NCBI RefSeq assembly: GCF_018223745.1
Contig: NZ_CP073653.1
Location: 5,382,001-5,446,000 of the forward strand
Direction of reading: 5' to 3'
DNA length: 64,000 nucleotides
From: Clostridium beijerinckii
GTDB taxonomy: Bacteria > Bacillota > Clostridia > Clostridiales > Clostridiaceae
Part shown: piece by piece, positions 1 through 9,605 of the stretch
Numbering within the stretch: position 1 is the first letter of the stretch
Layout: each line of letters begins with the position of its first letter
The notes under the pieces: generated by a model
Seen by the model: the letters and a program-made list of their open reading frames with translations, nothing else
What the model was told of the DNA's origin: nothing
Database searches by the model: none
Program-made: the position numbers and the translations under genes

Positions 1-1
1 T

Positions 2-1411
2 ACTTTTAAAACTACTAATAATTATAAGTATATTATTACTCCGCTTTTGATTCTAGTATTTATCAATTCATTTTTAGGCCTTTTTCAATATATAGGACAA
101 GACTTAATTAAAACTTCATTAGGTGCTTCTATTGCGGGTGCCAGTTCAAATTCAGGCATAGATTTACTTAATGAAAAAGGAACTATTTATGGTACTTTAG
201 CTAGTTATAATTACATGGGAAGTTTTGTAGCAATTGCTCTACCTATTTTATTCTGCTATACAATTTTCGAAGATGATGTTATGTATAAAATACTATCATT
301 TATTGGTACTCTTCTTTCATTTTGGCTTTTATTCGGAAGTACTGCACGTTCGGGAATTGTTGGTGTATTAGGTGCTTTAATATTTGGTATTATAATATTT
401 TATAAACCTCTTATTAAACGTTGGAAAGGCCTCTTAATTGGTGTTGTCGCTTTAATTATATTGATAATTGGTGCAAATTTTGCATCTAAAGGAAGTCTTT
501 TTAAGAGAATACCTAGCTTAGCATCGGATGCTTTCAGTATTTTTAAAGATACTAGTGATTTTGATTATACAAATTATACTCCTGTAAAGGACATTAAGTA
601 TATGGACTCAACGACAGAGGTTGTATTACCTAATGATACTTTAAAAATAACTTATGAAAGTGGTAATCCTGTATTTAAAGATTCAAATGGTGAAGTTGTT
701 CCATATGCTTTAAATGGTAAAGTATTATCGACAGATAGTGAAGCTTTTAAAAATATCACATTCGCTTTTGGAAAGCTTGATAAGAAGTCAGTTATTAGCG
801 ACTCACTTCTTTTAAATATAAACAATCAACCAACTTTCCTATTTAAGTTAAATGAAAGTAAAGTATTTCATTTAATAGATATAAGTACAAAGAATTCTTT
901 TGATTTACAAACTCCTGAAACCTTTGGATTTAAAGGTAAAGAAAAGTTAGGATCTTCTAGAGGTTACATTTGGTCTAGATCTCTTCCTCTCATAAAAAAC
1001 ACTATGATACTTGGAACTGGTCCTGATACTTTTGTGTTTGACTTTCCACAAGGTGATTTAATAGGTAAATATTATGCTTATGATACTCCAAATATAGTTG
1101 TAGACAAAGCTCATAATCTTTATTTGCAAATAGCTATAAATTATGGTGTAATTGCATTAGTTGGATTTATAGCAATGCTGCTTATTTACATTATTGATAG
1201 TATAAAGCTTTATGCACTTAAAAACACCTTTGAAGATAAAAACCAGATGTTAGGTGCTATTACTTGCCTAGGCATTATCGGATACTTATTCGCTGGAATA
1301 TTTAATGATTCTGTTGTAGGTGTAGCCCCAATATTTTGGATAATTTTCGGGGTTGGTATTGCAATTAACTTTATGAATAGGGAAAATCTTCGTAAGAAAA
1401 GTAATAAATAA
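2..1411 (+). CDS. O-antigen ligase-like polysaccharide polymerase (5'-partial)
   Basis: Polytopic membrane protein of the O-antigen ligase/Wzy polymerase type, expected to join or polymerise lipid-linked glycans outside the membrane. The frame is open to the window edge, so the TTG at 47 is probably internal and the true start lies upstream. Visible are several hydrophobic helices, a large extracytoplasmic insert (about residues 155-300 counted from 47), then the family-typical stretch GTGPDTF followed by VDKAHNLYLQIAINYG, whose His/Asn region belongs to the conserved loop of these enzymes, and two or three final helices. The last residues are basic (NRENLRKKSNK). A strong terminator follows. 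The acceptor and glycan cannot be told from sequence; a teichuronic/exopolysaccharide or glycoprotein ligase role is equally possible. Confidence 0.75.
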   Translation, partial: TFKTTNNYKYIITPLLILVFINSFLGLFQYIGQDLIKTSLGASIAGASSNSGIDLLNEKGTIYGTLASYNYMGSFVAIALPILFCYTIFEDDVMYKILSFIGTLLSFWLLFGSTARSGIVGVLGALIFGIIIFYKPLIKRWKGLLIGVVALIILIIGANFASKGSLFKRIPSLASDAFSIFKDTSDFDYTNYTPVKDIKYMDSTTEVVLPNDTLKITYESGNPVFKDSNGEVVPYALNGKVLSTDSEAFKNITFAFGKLDKKSVISDSLLLNINNQPTFLFKLNESKVFHLIDISTKNSFDLQTPETFGFKGKEKLGSSRGYIWSRSLPLIKNTMILGTGPDTFVFDFPQGDLIGKYYAYDTPNIVVDKAHNLYLQIAINYGVIALVGFIAMLLIYIIDSIKLYALKNTFEDKNQMLGAITCLGIIGYLFAGIFNDSVVGVAPIFWIIFGVGIAINFMNRENLRKKSNK

Positions 1412-1441
1412 TAATTGTATCTTAATAGATTAATATTAAAT

Positions 1442-1482
1442 AACCAAGAGGGAATACAGATTACCTCTTGGTTATTTTTTTC
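1442..1482 (+). terminator. Rho-independent terminator after the polymerase gene
   Basis: The 10-bp perfect stem AACCAAGAGG/CCTCTTGGTT (1442-1451 with 1464-1473) is followed by a T-rich tract. It lies 31 bp after the stop codon. Confidence 0.9.
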
Positions 1483-1513
1483 TTTTATTTAAGAATAGTG
1501 CTTAAATAAAAGA
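1481..1513. repeat. Second inverted repeat abutting the terminator
   Basis: A perfect 13-bp inverted repeat (TCTTTTATTTAAG, 1481-1493, with its complement at 1501-1513, loop of 7) starts within the T-tract of the preceding terminator. It may act as a back-up terminator or an RNA-stabilising hairpin; no function is proven. Confidence 0.6.
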
Positions 1514-2480
1514 AACATATGTCTATCCTTATTCACTTTAGAGATAAATTATTGAATATAAATTACAAAAGTAGATACAATTCTCTCCGAAAATAATACT
1601 TTAAAGAGGATACATTAAAATGTATCTTAACAATACTAGATAACTATTTACAAATCATTAATACAGTTTTTTTCATAAATTAGAACTCTTAGCTTCTAAT
1701 GCATAAGAAGTTTATCAATTGAATTTAATGAAAATAACACACAAATTCGTCCATTCTCTAATTTACAATGTTAGTTGTTAACTTAAAGATGATAGGTTCC
1801 AGCATACTACGATGTTTGTATTATAATCTTATGCAATTATACTTACCATAGCTTATTGGATATTAAAATACTTGCTTGCCAATAGAATTACACAAAAACA
1901 CAAAAATATTAACAAGAAAGAAAGATAAAAACTTAATAAGAACATTTATATAAAATAAACTAATACAAAATAATTACAGTAAAATTTTATTATTACGAAA
2001 TAATAAATATTATTTATAGGAAATCTAAGAATGGTTTTATAACTTGAAAGTAAGGCTAAAAATGGTCATCATATGATTCACTACTAAAGCCTATTAATTT
2101 ATTCAAGTTAACTATAATATAGCGGGATTTCTTAAATAAATTACCCTATAATAGCGGCTCTGGATTTAGAACGTTGCAAGCAAGCCTGATATTAATATGA
2201 ATATAGACAAAATATATATCCTAATCCTAAAACTCTTAGGAATCTATTTCAATATTTCTAAATGATGATACATGCACACAATATAAGTGAATTAAATTAC
2301 CTATTCTCCAAACAGGAATTACCCCTATTTGTTATCATATCTTACCATGTTTTTATTATCATAAAATCCTTTTATTCTCTCTAATATATCACAATTAATT
2401 TTCTACTTTCTAATCTTAATTTAGCACTTAGCCCATTAGAGTTTCAAATGTAAATTCATTATATAATAATATTATTGATA
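1514..2480. other. Long intergenic region with no recognised feature
   Basis: About 970 bp of AT-rich DNA between convergent genes. No long reading frame with a ribosome binding site, no tRNA and no recognisable riboswitch was seen. It may be decayed sequence. Confidence 0.5.
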
Positions 2481-2513
2481 AAAAAAGGACAAGGCTAAGC
2501 CTTGTCCTTTTTT
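2481..2513 (-). terminator. Bidirectional terminator of the first wall-repeat protein gene
   Basis: The stem AAAAAAGGACAAGGC / GCCTTGTCCTTTTTT with a 3-nt loop carries A- and T-runs on both sides, so it can stop transcripts from either strand. It lies just after the minus-strand stop at 2540. Confidence 0.9.
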
Positions 2514-2539
2514 ATTTATCTAATAAGTTTAGATTAAAA

Positions 2540-4345
2540 CTATTTAACCCAAGCTCCATTAGCTCCTACATAATATCCATCAGGAGTAGTTGTGTTAGCT
2601 AACATAGCACCTGATCCATTTAAGTAGTACCAAGTTCCGTTATCATTTAACCAACCAGTTTGCATAGCACCTGATCCGTTTAAGTAGTACCAAGTTGCTC
2701 CATCTTGAACCCAACCTGTAGCCATTGTACCATCAGCTTTTAAGTAGTACCAAGCACCACCGTCTTGTAACCATCCAGTAGCTTTAGTTCCATCAGCTTT
2801 AACATAAGTCCATCCTGCTGAAGTTTGAGCCCAACCAGCTTTAACTACAGGAGTTGTTCCTTGGTCATCACCCTTATTATCATCGCTCTTTCCTCCGATT
2901 AATGAATATACATCATCATCTTCGCTCCAAGCAACCATGTTATCTTTGTCATAAACTGATAATTCATCGAAAGATCCGTCTACTTTGTAAACTTTATCCC
3001 AGTCATCAGTACCATCGAATTTATAGATGTATCCACCATCTAATCTCCAAAGGTTTCCATCAACGTCTGTTTGAACAGCTGATGTCTTATCATCTTGAGC
3101 ACTTACTTCACAATCTTCTTTAGTTTGATCTTCTGAATCAGCATAGTAGTAAGAAGACTTTGATTTTAATGTATATGCTCTTGCAAGAACTTTAGCTCCT
3201 GTTGAATCTGCTTTAGTATAAGCTTTATCTGTAGTATAAGCTACTAATTTAGTACCTACTATAGTATAATTTACATCAAGAGTAAGATCTGTAAATAATT
3301 CTGCATCATCTAATTTTTGTGCTGAATCATTTGAAAGTGCATAAGTAGTTACAGATTTAGCATATTTAGCTCCATCTACTTCATCAGAACTTTGTGCTTT
3401 TGATATTTTTTGAATAGCTTTGAATGTTACTGTTTGCTTATCTGCACCATATTTAAGTACATCAGTACCTGCAGCTAAACCATTAATTTCACTAATTGTA
3501 GCAGTAGTTCCTGAAACTTTTACAGTTACATCTACAAGTCTATAAATATAATCTTTATCTTGTGTTAACACTTTTACTTGACTAACACTTGCTCTAAGTG
3601 TATCGTCTTTTCCAGCAGCATCATACTTATCATTTGTATTTTCTATAGTATCTTCTTTAGTTATAGTCTTACCATCTACATCTGCAGAAACAGCTGTTGT
3701 TTTAACCTTAACTTTTCCTAAGTTATAGTCTGCATCAATGTAATTACCATCTGTATCAGTATAAACATTAAATTTAGCATTTCCACCATTAGCACCATCT
3801 AATTTACCAGCATCAGTACTTGCATATTGTGTGTAGTACCAAGGTTTACTATATTTTGCTCCTGGAACTATATTTAATTTAGTTAAATCTTCAGTATCAC
3901 TTTCATTTTCATCTACAACTTTATCACTTGTAGCTTCAGCATATCTGTCATCTGTATCGTCTTTGATTTTCTTTCTTAAAGCTGCAGCAGCATCATCTGC
4001 TGTATCACCTTTAACATCGTCATCAGTTACACTACCTTTATCTAAATCAACAGTGTAGTCTCCATCTGATACATCTAAGTATTTTTCTCCAAATAAATCT
4101 GCGTCATCTCCTGAATCAACATCTTCTAATTTGTTGAATTTTCCGTCAGCTACATAGTAAGCTTCTTCATCATCGTTGATTTCTCCATCAACAAAGTATT
4201 TACCATCTTTGTATGCTACTGCATTGTATACAGTACCGTCTTCTGAATCAATTTTCTTTACGTCTGCAGCGTAAGCAGGCACTAAAGCCATAACTGAAGC
4301 AGCAGCTACTAATAAAGATGTAATTTTGTTTGCTCTTTTAAACAT
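2540..4345 (-). CDS. Secreted protein with C-terminal cell-wall-binding repeats
   Basis: 601-residue exported protein. It has an N-terminal signal peptide (MFKRANK, hydrophobic core, likely cleavage after AYA at residue 26). A very acidic region rich in Asp, Lys and Thr follows to about residue 500, and then about five choline-binding-type repeats (pattern GW....WYYL...G.M.TGW) occupy roughly 503-601. Such repeats anchor proteins non-covalently to wall teichoic acid or polysaccharide. The middle part is not recognised and lacks the cadherin-like domain of the neighbouring paralogues. The start is supported by AGGAGG nine bases upstream and a good promoter at 4382-4410. It is monocistronic with its own terminator. 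A structural or adhesive surface protein is likely; no catalytic motif was seen. Confidence 0.8.
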   Translation of the reverse strand: MFKRANKITSLLVAAASVMALVPAYAADVKKIDSEDGTVYNAVAYKDGKYFVDGEINDDEEAYYVADGKFNKLEDVDSGDDADLFGEKYLDVSDGDYTVDLDKGSVTDDDVKGDTADDAAAALRKKIKDDTDDRYAEATSDKVVDENESDTEDLTKLNIVPGAKYSKPWYYTQYASTDAGKLDGANGGNAKFNVYTDTDGNYIDADYNLGKVKVKTTAVSADVDGKTITKEDTIENTNDKYDAAGKDDTLRASVSQVKVLTQDKDYIYRLVDVTVKVSGTTATISEINGLAAGTDVLKYGADKQTVTFKAIQKISKAQSSDEVDGAKYAKSVTTYALSNDSAQKLDDAELFTDLTLDVNYTIVGTKLVAYTTDKAYTKADSTGAKVLARAYTLKSKSSYYYADSEDQTKEDCEVSAQDDKTSAVQTDVDGNLWRLDGGYIYKFDGTDDWDKVYKVDGSFDELSVYDKDNMVAWSEDDDVYSLIGGKSDDNKGDDQGTTPVVKAGWAQTSAGWTYVKADGTKATGWLQDGGAWYYLKADGTMATGWVQDGATWYYLNGSGAMQTGWLNDNGTWYYLNGSGAMLANTTTPDGYYVGANGAWVK

Positions 4346-4381
4346 AATTTCTTTTCCTCCTAAATTTTAAAATTCAGATAA

Positions 4382-4410
4382 ATTATAGCATTATTGTACA
4401 ACTATGTAAA
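4382..4410 (-). promoter_or_regulatory. Sigma-A type promoter of the 601-residue surface protein
   Basis: On the minus strand, TTTACA (-35) and a perfect TATAAT (-10) are separated by exactly 17 bp. The -10 box lies about 35 bp upstream of the start codon. Confidence 0.8.
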
Positions 4411-4939
4411 GTTATATAATAACTACTAATGTATATTTTTGTATAAATTTCTTAGTAATCAAATAAATCACATGTAATTTATTACACATTTACATTAACT
4501 ATAACATGATACCACATTACATAATGCTTGTACATAAAATGCTATTAACTTTCATAATTTACTGTTCTTCCTAGTATTTACTGTAATATCACTAAATAAT
4601 ACAATGCCAAAATTCATTTTGGGTCCTTTTTTAAAAAATATATAAATATTTTTTAGCTAATTTAGAAAATAGTTCTATTAAATTCTAAATTAATTAACTT
4701 ATACAAGTAAAATTGTATTATTGAGCGTTATATAGTTCTATTTCTATAATTTTAATCTACTTGGATATAATTCATTTTAAATGAATATCTTCTATAACTA
4801 TCCAAATAAACTTTCATTATACAATACAACTATTTAAATTCATTTTGGTACCTTTTTTTGTATAAATTTAATTTTTTCATTATTAATTACATACCGTTTA
4901 TCCATATAATGTTCAATATTGAGAATTTGAAATATCACA
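4411..4939. other. AT-rich intergenic region upstream of the surface gene
   Basis: About 530 bp without a gene. Two stretches resemble each other: CCAAAATTCATTTTGGG at about 4611 (a short palindrome followed by TCCTTTTTT) and AAATTCATTTTGGTACCTTTTTT at about 4835. They could be a duplicated regulatory site or a repeat remnant. Nothing else was recognised. Confidence 0.35.
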
Positions 4940-5135
4940 ACAGAGAAATTGGATACATATTTGTAAAATAGGCATTTGAAAATAAGCTGCTTAGGTTCTT
5001 AATGGGAGGTTGTTCCATTCAATGCTTGTCACACTGAAAGTGGGAACATGCAGTAATGGGCACAACCTGCCATTTAGAACCTTTCAGCGAAATTTTCATA
5101 GTCCTATGGAACAAATATGTATCCAATTTCGGCTA
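4940..5135 (-). repeat. Long palindromic element, type 2 (copy at 4.9-5.1 kb)
   Basis: The arms GAAATTGGATACATATTTGT (4945-4964) and their complement (5111-5130) enclose an imperfect hairpin about 190 bp long. The reverse complement of its interior (TATGAAAATTTCGCTGAAAG, then GGCAGGTTG, then CAAGCATT) matches the copies at 12.9 and 41.3 kb, so it is a dispersed repeat lying in inverted orientation to them. It sits just after the stop codon of the 405-residue surface protein gene. Confidence 0.8.
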
Positions 5136-5184
5136 GGATTCTCACTACGCAACACTATCTACTAATTCAAAATTTTCTTCCTAA

Positions 5185-6402
5185 TTATCTATTGTACCAA
5201 GCTCCATCTGATCCTAATTTGTATTCGCCAATTGTTGTGTTATATGCCATAGACCCATCATTATTTAGATAATAATATTTACCATTGTTTATGTCTTTAA
5301 TCCATCCAATCTGCATTATTCCTTGTGAATCTAAGTAGTACCAATTTCCATTTACTAACTGCCATCCCGTTTTTCTAGCTCCATCATCGCCTAGATAGTA
5401 CCACTTTCCATTATTATTTAGCCAACCTGTCGCCATATTCCCATCGGCTTGTACAAAATAGTTTTGCACCCAAGTATTCTTTACTGAGTTACCTGTTGAA
5501 TCTTTGTATTGCCATTTCCCATCAACTTGAACCCATTGACTTGTTTTGGTAACTTCTGCTTGTTCACTGCTTTTGGAATTATTATTTGAGTTATCTTTAC
5601 CTCTAGTAATATTTAAAGTATATACTCTTTCATTATCATCATCATCTTCAACTTTTATATCTATTACATTTTTCCCTTTATTTAAGGATACATCATCCTT
5701 AAATTTATCATCTTTATCAACTTTTACTCCATTTATTTTTACCTTATAATCATCATATTTACCGCTATCGCAATCAGGCCTTGCACGAATTGTAATTTTA
5801 CTTAAATCTTCTGGAACCTGCACGTCATAAGTATAAACTTTTTTTGAGAAGTCTATATTCCCTCCCATTAACGTAATACTGCTTAAGTATACATTATCTG
5901 AATCTTCATCGTCATCATCATTTGATCCGGAGTATTTTACTCTAATCTTATATTCATTTACATAAGAATTATCACTATATTTTACTGTTCCCGGATCTCC
6001 GTTATATACTCTTACAGTAATAATATTTGTTCCAGATGATAAGTCAACATCCTCTCCTACGTCTTTTCCTTCAGTATCTGATGATGTTTCTTCAAATACT
6101 CTTATATTATCTGAATCCACCCCATCTGCATCTATATTTATTTCATCTGCTGAAGTCTTTCTGGTATAGTAAGTTTTTCCAGGCTGTACATCATCACTGT
6201 CTACCCTATGCTTATCTGTACAATCACTCTCACTATAAAGAGACATATTATCTCCGTTTGAATCTTCTACTGTTAAATTAGTTATTTTATTAGCTGCATA
6301 AGCTTTAGTAGTTAGTAGACCCAAATTAGCTACTGGTGCAATTGTACTAACAGTATTTACAGCTAATATTATGGCTATTATTTTTTTCAAATTTTTGTTC
6401 AT
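5185..6402 (-). CDS. Cadherin-like / wall-repeat surface protein, paralogue 1
   Basis: 405-residue exported protein. The order is signal peptide ending near AYAA (residue 36), an acidic N-terminal domain shared by the array (about 40-165, with LYSESD, GKTYYTRKTS and VRVFEETSSD-like motifs), one cadherin-like beta-sandwich domain (about 169-267, ending YTLNITRG, resembling Pfam PF12733), then choline-binding-type wall repeats (about 286-405). It has no enzymatic motif; wall attachment and a structural or adhesive role are inferred. The start is fixed by AGGAGAG upstream. The leader contains a hairpin (6420-6465) directly before the ribosome binding site. The last repeats read GWYYLNNDGSM-like and end in DGAWYNR, as in the neighbours. 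Confidence 0.8.
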   Translation of the reverse strand: MNKNLKKIIAIILAVNTVSTIAPVANLGLLTTKAYAANKITNLTVEDSNGDNMSLYSESDCTDKHRVDSDDVQPGKTYYTRKTSADEINIDADGVDSDNIRVFEETSSDTEGKDVGEDVDLSSGTNIITVRVYNGDPGTVKYSDNSYVNEYKIRVKYSGSNDDDDEDSDNVYLSSITLMGGNIDFSKKVYTYDVQVPEDLSKITIRARPDCDSGKYDDYKVKINGVKVDKDDKFKDDVSLNKGKNVIDIKVEDDDDNERVYTLNITRGKDNSNNNSKSSEQAEVTKTSQWVQVDGKWQYKDSTGNSVKNTWVQNYFVQADGNMATGWLNNNGKWYYLGDDGARKTGWQLVNGNWYYLDSQGIMQIGWIKDINNGKYYYLNNDGSMAYNTTIGEYKLGSDGAWYNR

Positions 6403-6419
6403 ATATTCTCTCTCCTTTT

Positions 6420-6465
6420 AGGCATATGAAATAAAATACCATGGTTATTTTTTTATTATGCCTTA
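6420..6465 (-). promoter_or_regulatory. Leader hairpin immediately upstream of the ribosome binding site
   Basis: The minus-strand leader contains GGCATA...TATGCC closing an A/T-rich imperfect stem around CCATGG, ending two bases before the AGGAGAG of the surface gene. A similar arrangement precedes the gene at 9606-10871. It could stabilise the mRNA or tune translation; this is inference. Confidence 0.45.
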
Positions 6466-6477
6466 TATAAAATAATA

Positions 6478-6512
6478 TAAAGAACGCCTATTTCATAAGC
6501 GTTCTTTATTTT
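6478..6512 (-). terminator. Terminator-like hairpin after paralogue 2
   Basis: AAAGAACGC / GCGTTCTTT stem with a 10-nt loop just beyond the stop at 6533. The T-run is better on the plus side than on the minus side, so efficiency for the upstream minus-strand gene is uncertain. Confidence 0.6.
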
Positions 6513-6532
6513 TAACTCGATTAAAATTAAAT

Positions 6533-7777
6533 TTATTTAATCCAAGCCCCATCAGCGCCTAATCTGTATACACCAATTTTAGTGTTATAAACCATAGACC
6601 CATCGCTATTTAAATAATAATATTTTCCATTCCTATCTTTTACCCATCCAGTCTGCATTCTTCCTTCTGAATCTAGATAATACCATTTTCCACTTGATTG
6701 TTGCCATCCGACTTTCTTAGCTCCATCTGTTCCAAAGTAATACCAGCTTCCATTAAGATTTAGCCATCCTGTAACCATATTTCCATCAGAGTTTAAATAA
6801 TAATTTTGTATCCAACTATTCTTTACTACTTTTCCTTCTGCATCATTATACTGCCATATTCCATTTGTTTGTACCCATTGATTAGCTTTAACATCTTTAC
6901 TTCCTGTATTTGTATTAGTATTAGTTGAACTATTATTTGTATTACTTGAAGAAACATTTCCTCTATTTATAATTAAAGTATATACTCTATCTTTATTATT
7001 ATGTTCAATTTCTACTTTTATGATATTTTGACCTTTTTCCAAATTAACAGTTCTCTTATAATTATCATCATAATCAGCATCTTCACCATCTATAGTAACA
7101 TCGTAGTTATCATTTTCTGGTGTTGCTTTTATTGCTACTTGGTTTACATCACTATCTACATTATAAGTATACTTAGTTATTGAATTGGATAAATTTATAG
7201 TACTTCCAGCTATACTAAGTCTCTCCAAATAAATATCATCAAAATCTGTTTTATCTGAATCAGCTTCGTCTACATGTCTCACTTTTACTTCATATGTATT
7301 TAGCAAATCATACTCATTATCATCATGCTCATTATTTCTTACACTTTCACCGTCTAGATCTTTCCCATATACCTTTATAATAAGATCAGTAACAACTGAT
7401 TTATCTGTTAACTGAATATCATCCCCTACTTCTTTACCTTTAGTAGAATCTGAACTATCTCTAAATACTCTGACAAAGTTATCATCTGGCCCGCTTATAT
7501 CCACACTTACAGTTTTTGATGAAGTTTTGGCATAATATGTTTCATCTTCATGAACATCTTCTTCCTTAACTCTATTCTTATAATCATTATCATCATACAG
7601 TTTTACATTATTACCATCACTATCATCTAATGATAAACTATCCAATGTACTTTCATCATTAGTAGTCGAAGCATAAGCCCTTGTAGTTAATAGATTTATC
7701 TTCGAAACTGGTGTTGCCGCTGAAATTGTTCCTATAGCTAGTACAATTGCAATCACTCTCTTTATATTTTTATTCAT
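6533..7777 (-). CDS. Cadherin-like / wall-repeat surface protein, paralogue 2
   Basis: 414-residue paralogue with the same order as its neighbours: signal peptide (MNKNIKRVIAIVLA..., cleavage near AYAS), the shared acidic domain with KTSSKTVSVDISGPDDNFVR-type sequence, one cadherin-like domain (about 184-272, ending YTLIINRG), a Ser/Thr/Asn linker (TNTNTNTG), then wall repeats (about 296-414). The start is chosen because GGAGG lies nine bases upstream. Only 50 bp separate it from the upstream paralogue at 7828-9375, with no terminator between, so the two probably form one transcript ending at 6478-6512. A role in surface-layer-like architecture or adhesion is inferred, not shown. Confidence 0.8.
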   Translation of the reverse strand: MNKNIKRVIAIVLAIGTISAATPVSKINLLTTRAYASTTNDESTLDSLSLDDSDGNNVKLYDDNDYKNRVKEEDVHEDETYYAKTSSKTVSVDISGPDDNFVRVFRDSSDSTKGKEVGDDIQLTDKSVVTDLIIKVYGKDLDGESVRNNEHDDNEYDLLNTYEVKVRHVDEADSDKTDFDDIYLERLSIAGSTINLSNSITKYTYNVDSDVNQVAIKATPENDNYDVTIDGEDADYDDNYKRTVNLEKGQNIIKVEIEHNNKDRVYTLIINRGNVSSSNTNNSSTNTNTNTGSKDVKANQWVQTNGIWQYNDAEGKVVKNSWIQNYYLNSDGNMVTGWLNLNGSWYYFGTDGAKKVGWQQSSGKWYYLDSEGRMQTGWVKDRNGKYYYLNSDGSMVYNTKIGVYRLGADGAWIK

Positions 7778-7827
7778 AGTCTATACCTCCACTTTTATTA
7801 TGCATTCTCATTCTAATCTGGTGATTT

Positions 7828-9375
7828 CTATTTTTGTATCCAAGCACCATCATACCCTAATTTATATCCGCCTACTGTTGTATTATATGCCATGGCACCA
7901 TTGCTATTTAAATAATAATACTTTCCGTTTGAATCTTTAATCCAGCCTGTTTGTATCTTACCTTGTGAATCCATATAATACCAAGCTCCATCTACTAACT
8001 GCCATCCTGTTTTTCTAGCTCCATCACTTCCTAAATAGTACCAGCTTCCGTTATAATTCAACCATCCAGTAGCCATATTTCCGCTGTCAAGTAAGTAATA
8101 ATTTCCTACCCAAGTATTCTTAACAAAATTTCCTGATGCATCATTATACTTCCATGCTCCATTTACTTGTACCCATTTATTCGCATTAGTTTCTACTCCA
8201 GTGGTGTTATTTTGTGTTGAAGTCACACTTCCTCTAATTACAGTCAAAGTATAAACTCTTTCTTCACCACTATTTTCATTTTTGACATCTACCTTAATTT
8301 TATTTTCACCGTCTTTTAGATTAACTGTTGTCTTATAATCATCATCTTCAAAAACTTCACTACCGTTAACCTTAACTGTATAAAAATCTTTTTCTGGTTC
8401 GGCTTTAATTGTAACTTTATTTACATCACTAGGGACATTAGAACTATAATTTACTTGTGATTGTGATAATGAGAAAAGTCTGCCATCAATGCTTAGTTTA
8501 TCTAGGTAAATACTATCTTGATGTTCTGGTTCTGCTGTATCTTGCGAGCTTGTACCATTTGATGAAGGATTTCCTCTATTTATTATCAAAGTATATACTC
8601 TATCTTTATCACCATCTTCAAGTTCTATTTCAAATTCATTTGTGCCTTCATCTAAATCCACTTCTTTTTTATAGTTATCTGCACTTTGAACATTTTTATT
8701 ATCAATAGTAACATCATAATCGTCATCTTCTGGTGTTGCTTTAATTGTTACTCTCTTTACATCACTAGCAACATTATAAGTATAAGTTAATTCAGATTTT
8801 GACAACTGAACCTTATTATTATTTACGCTGAGCCTTTCTAAATAAATATTATCATTATCCTTATTTTGATTATAATTTGCGTTCTCTACTTTAATCCTAT
8901 ATGTACTTAAGACATTATAATCATCATTATCTTTGTATCTCATATCATCATCTGGTTCTTTGCCATATACCTTTATTGTAAGAGTAGTAGTTGAAGAATC
9001 ATCTGATAAATCAACGTCCTCCCCTACCTCTTTTCCTTTTGAAGAAGATGATGTCCCATTAAATACTCTAACATATTTTTCATCAGGCCCATCAATATCA
9101 ATACTTACAGTATCTGATGAAGTTTTTGCGTAATAAGTTTCTCCTTCTTCTACATCACTAGCATTTACTTTGCTGTCATAATCACTATCACTATATAGTT
9201 TTATATTGTTCCCATCTTCATCATTTAATTCTAGACGATCCAAATAATCATCATCGTTATCATTTGCTGCATAAGCTTTTGTAGTCAATACATTTATATT
9301 TGTAGCAGGCGCTGCTGCTGAAACGATTCCAAGAGCTAACGCTATTGAAACTATTTTAATCATATTTTTCTTCAT
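7828..9375 (-). CDS. Cadherin-like / wall-repeat surface protein, paralogue 3 (two cadherin-like domains)
   Basis: 515-residue exported protein. The start MKKNMIKIV at 9375 is preferred over an in-frame codon at 9420, because GGGGGA precedes it at proper spacing and it begins the lysine-rich signal peptide shared by the paralogues. It has the shared acidic domain (about 45-165), two consecutive cadherin-like beta-sandwich domains (about 175-270 and 287-382, each ending YTL.(I/V).RG) and wall repeats (395-515). The domain duplication is also found in the paralogue at 13538-15265 and distinguishes these two from the single-domain members. It is the first gene of a probable two-gene unit with the 6533-7777 gene. 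Confidence 0.8.
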   Translation of the reverse strand: MKKNMIKIVSIALALGIVSAAAPATNINVLTTKAYAANDNDDDYLDRLELNDEDGNNIKLYSDSDYDSKVNASDVEEGETYYAKTSSDTVSIDIDGPDEKYVRVFNGTSSSSKGKEVGEDVDLSDDSSTTTLTIKVYGKEPDDDMRYKDNDDYNVLSTYRIKVENANYNQNKDNDNIYLERLSVNNNKVQLSKSELTYTYNVASDVKRVTIKATPEDDDYDVTIDNKNVQSADNYKKEVDLDEGTNEFEIELEDGDKDRVYTLIINRGNPSSNGTSSQDTAEPEHQDSIYLDKLSIDGRLFSLSQSQVNYSSNVPSDVNKVTIKAEPEKDFYTVKVNGSEVFEDDDYKTTVNLKDGENKIKVDVKNENSGEERVYTLTVIRGSVTSTQNNTTGVETNANKWVQVNGAWKYNDASGNFVKNTWVGNYYLLDSGNMATGWLNYNGSWYYLGSDGARKTGWQLVDGAWYYMDSQGKIQTGWIKDSNGKYYYLNSNGAMAYNTTVGGYKLGYDGAWIQK

Positions 9376-9537
9376 TTTATTTCCCCCGTTTCTACTTATA
9401 TATTTAATTAGTAAATACATCCTTAATTAATTATATATCAGGATTAACAATTAAAGTAGGCTTTTTGAGTTTTTTAGTAATATTACCACTAATATAAAAT
9501 ATTGTAAATATATTTAAAGCTTTTGAATATATTTATT

Positions 9538-9584
9538 TAAAGCAAAAGAAACGTCTATTAAATAAACGTTCTTTTGCTTTTTCA
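9538..9584 (-). terminator. Strong bidirectional terminator after paralogue 4
   Basis: A long stem AAAGCAAAAGAA(A)CGT... / ...ACGTTCTTTTGCTTT with A- and T-tracts on both sides lies 22 bp downstream of the stop at 9606. Confidence 0.85.
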
Positions 9585-9605
9585 GTTATTATACTATTTA
9601 TATTC

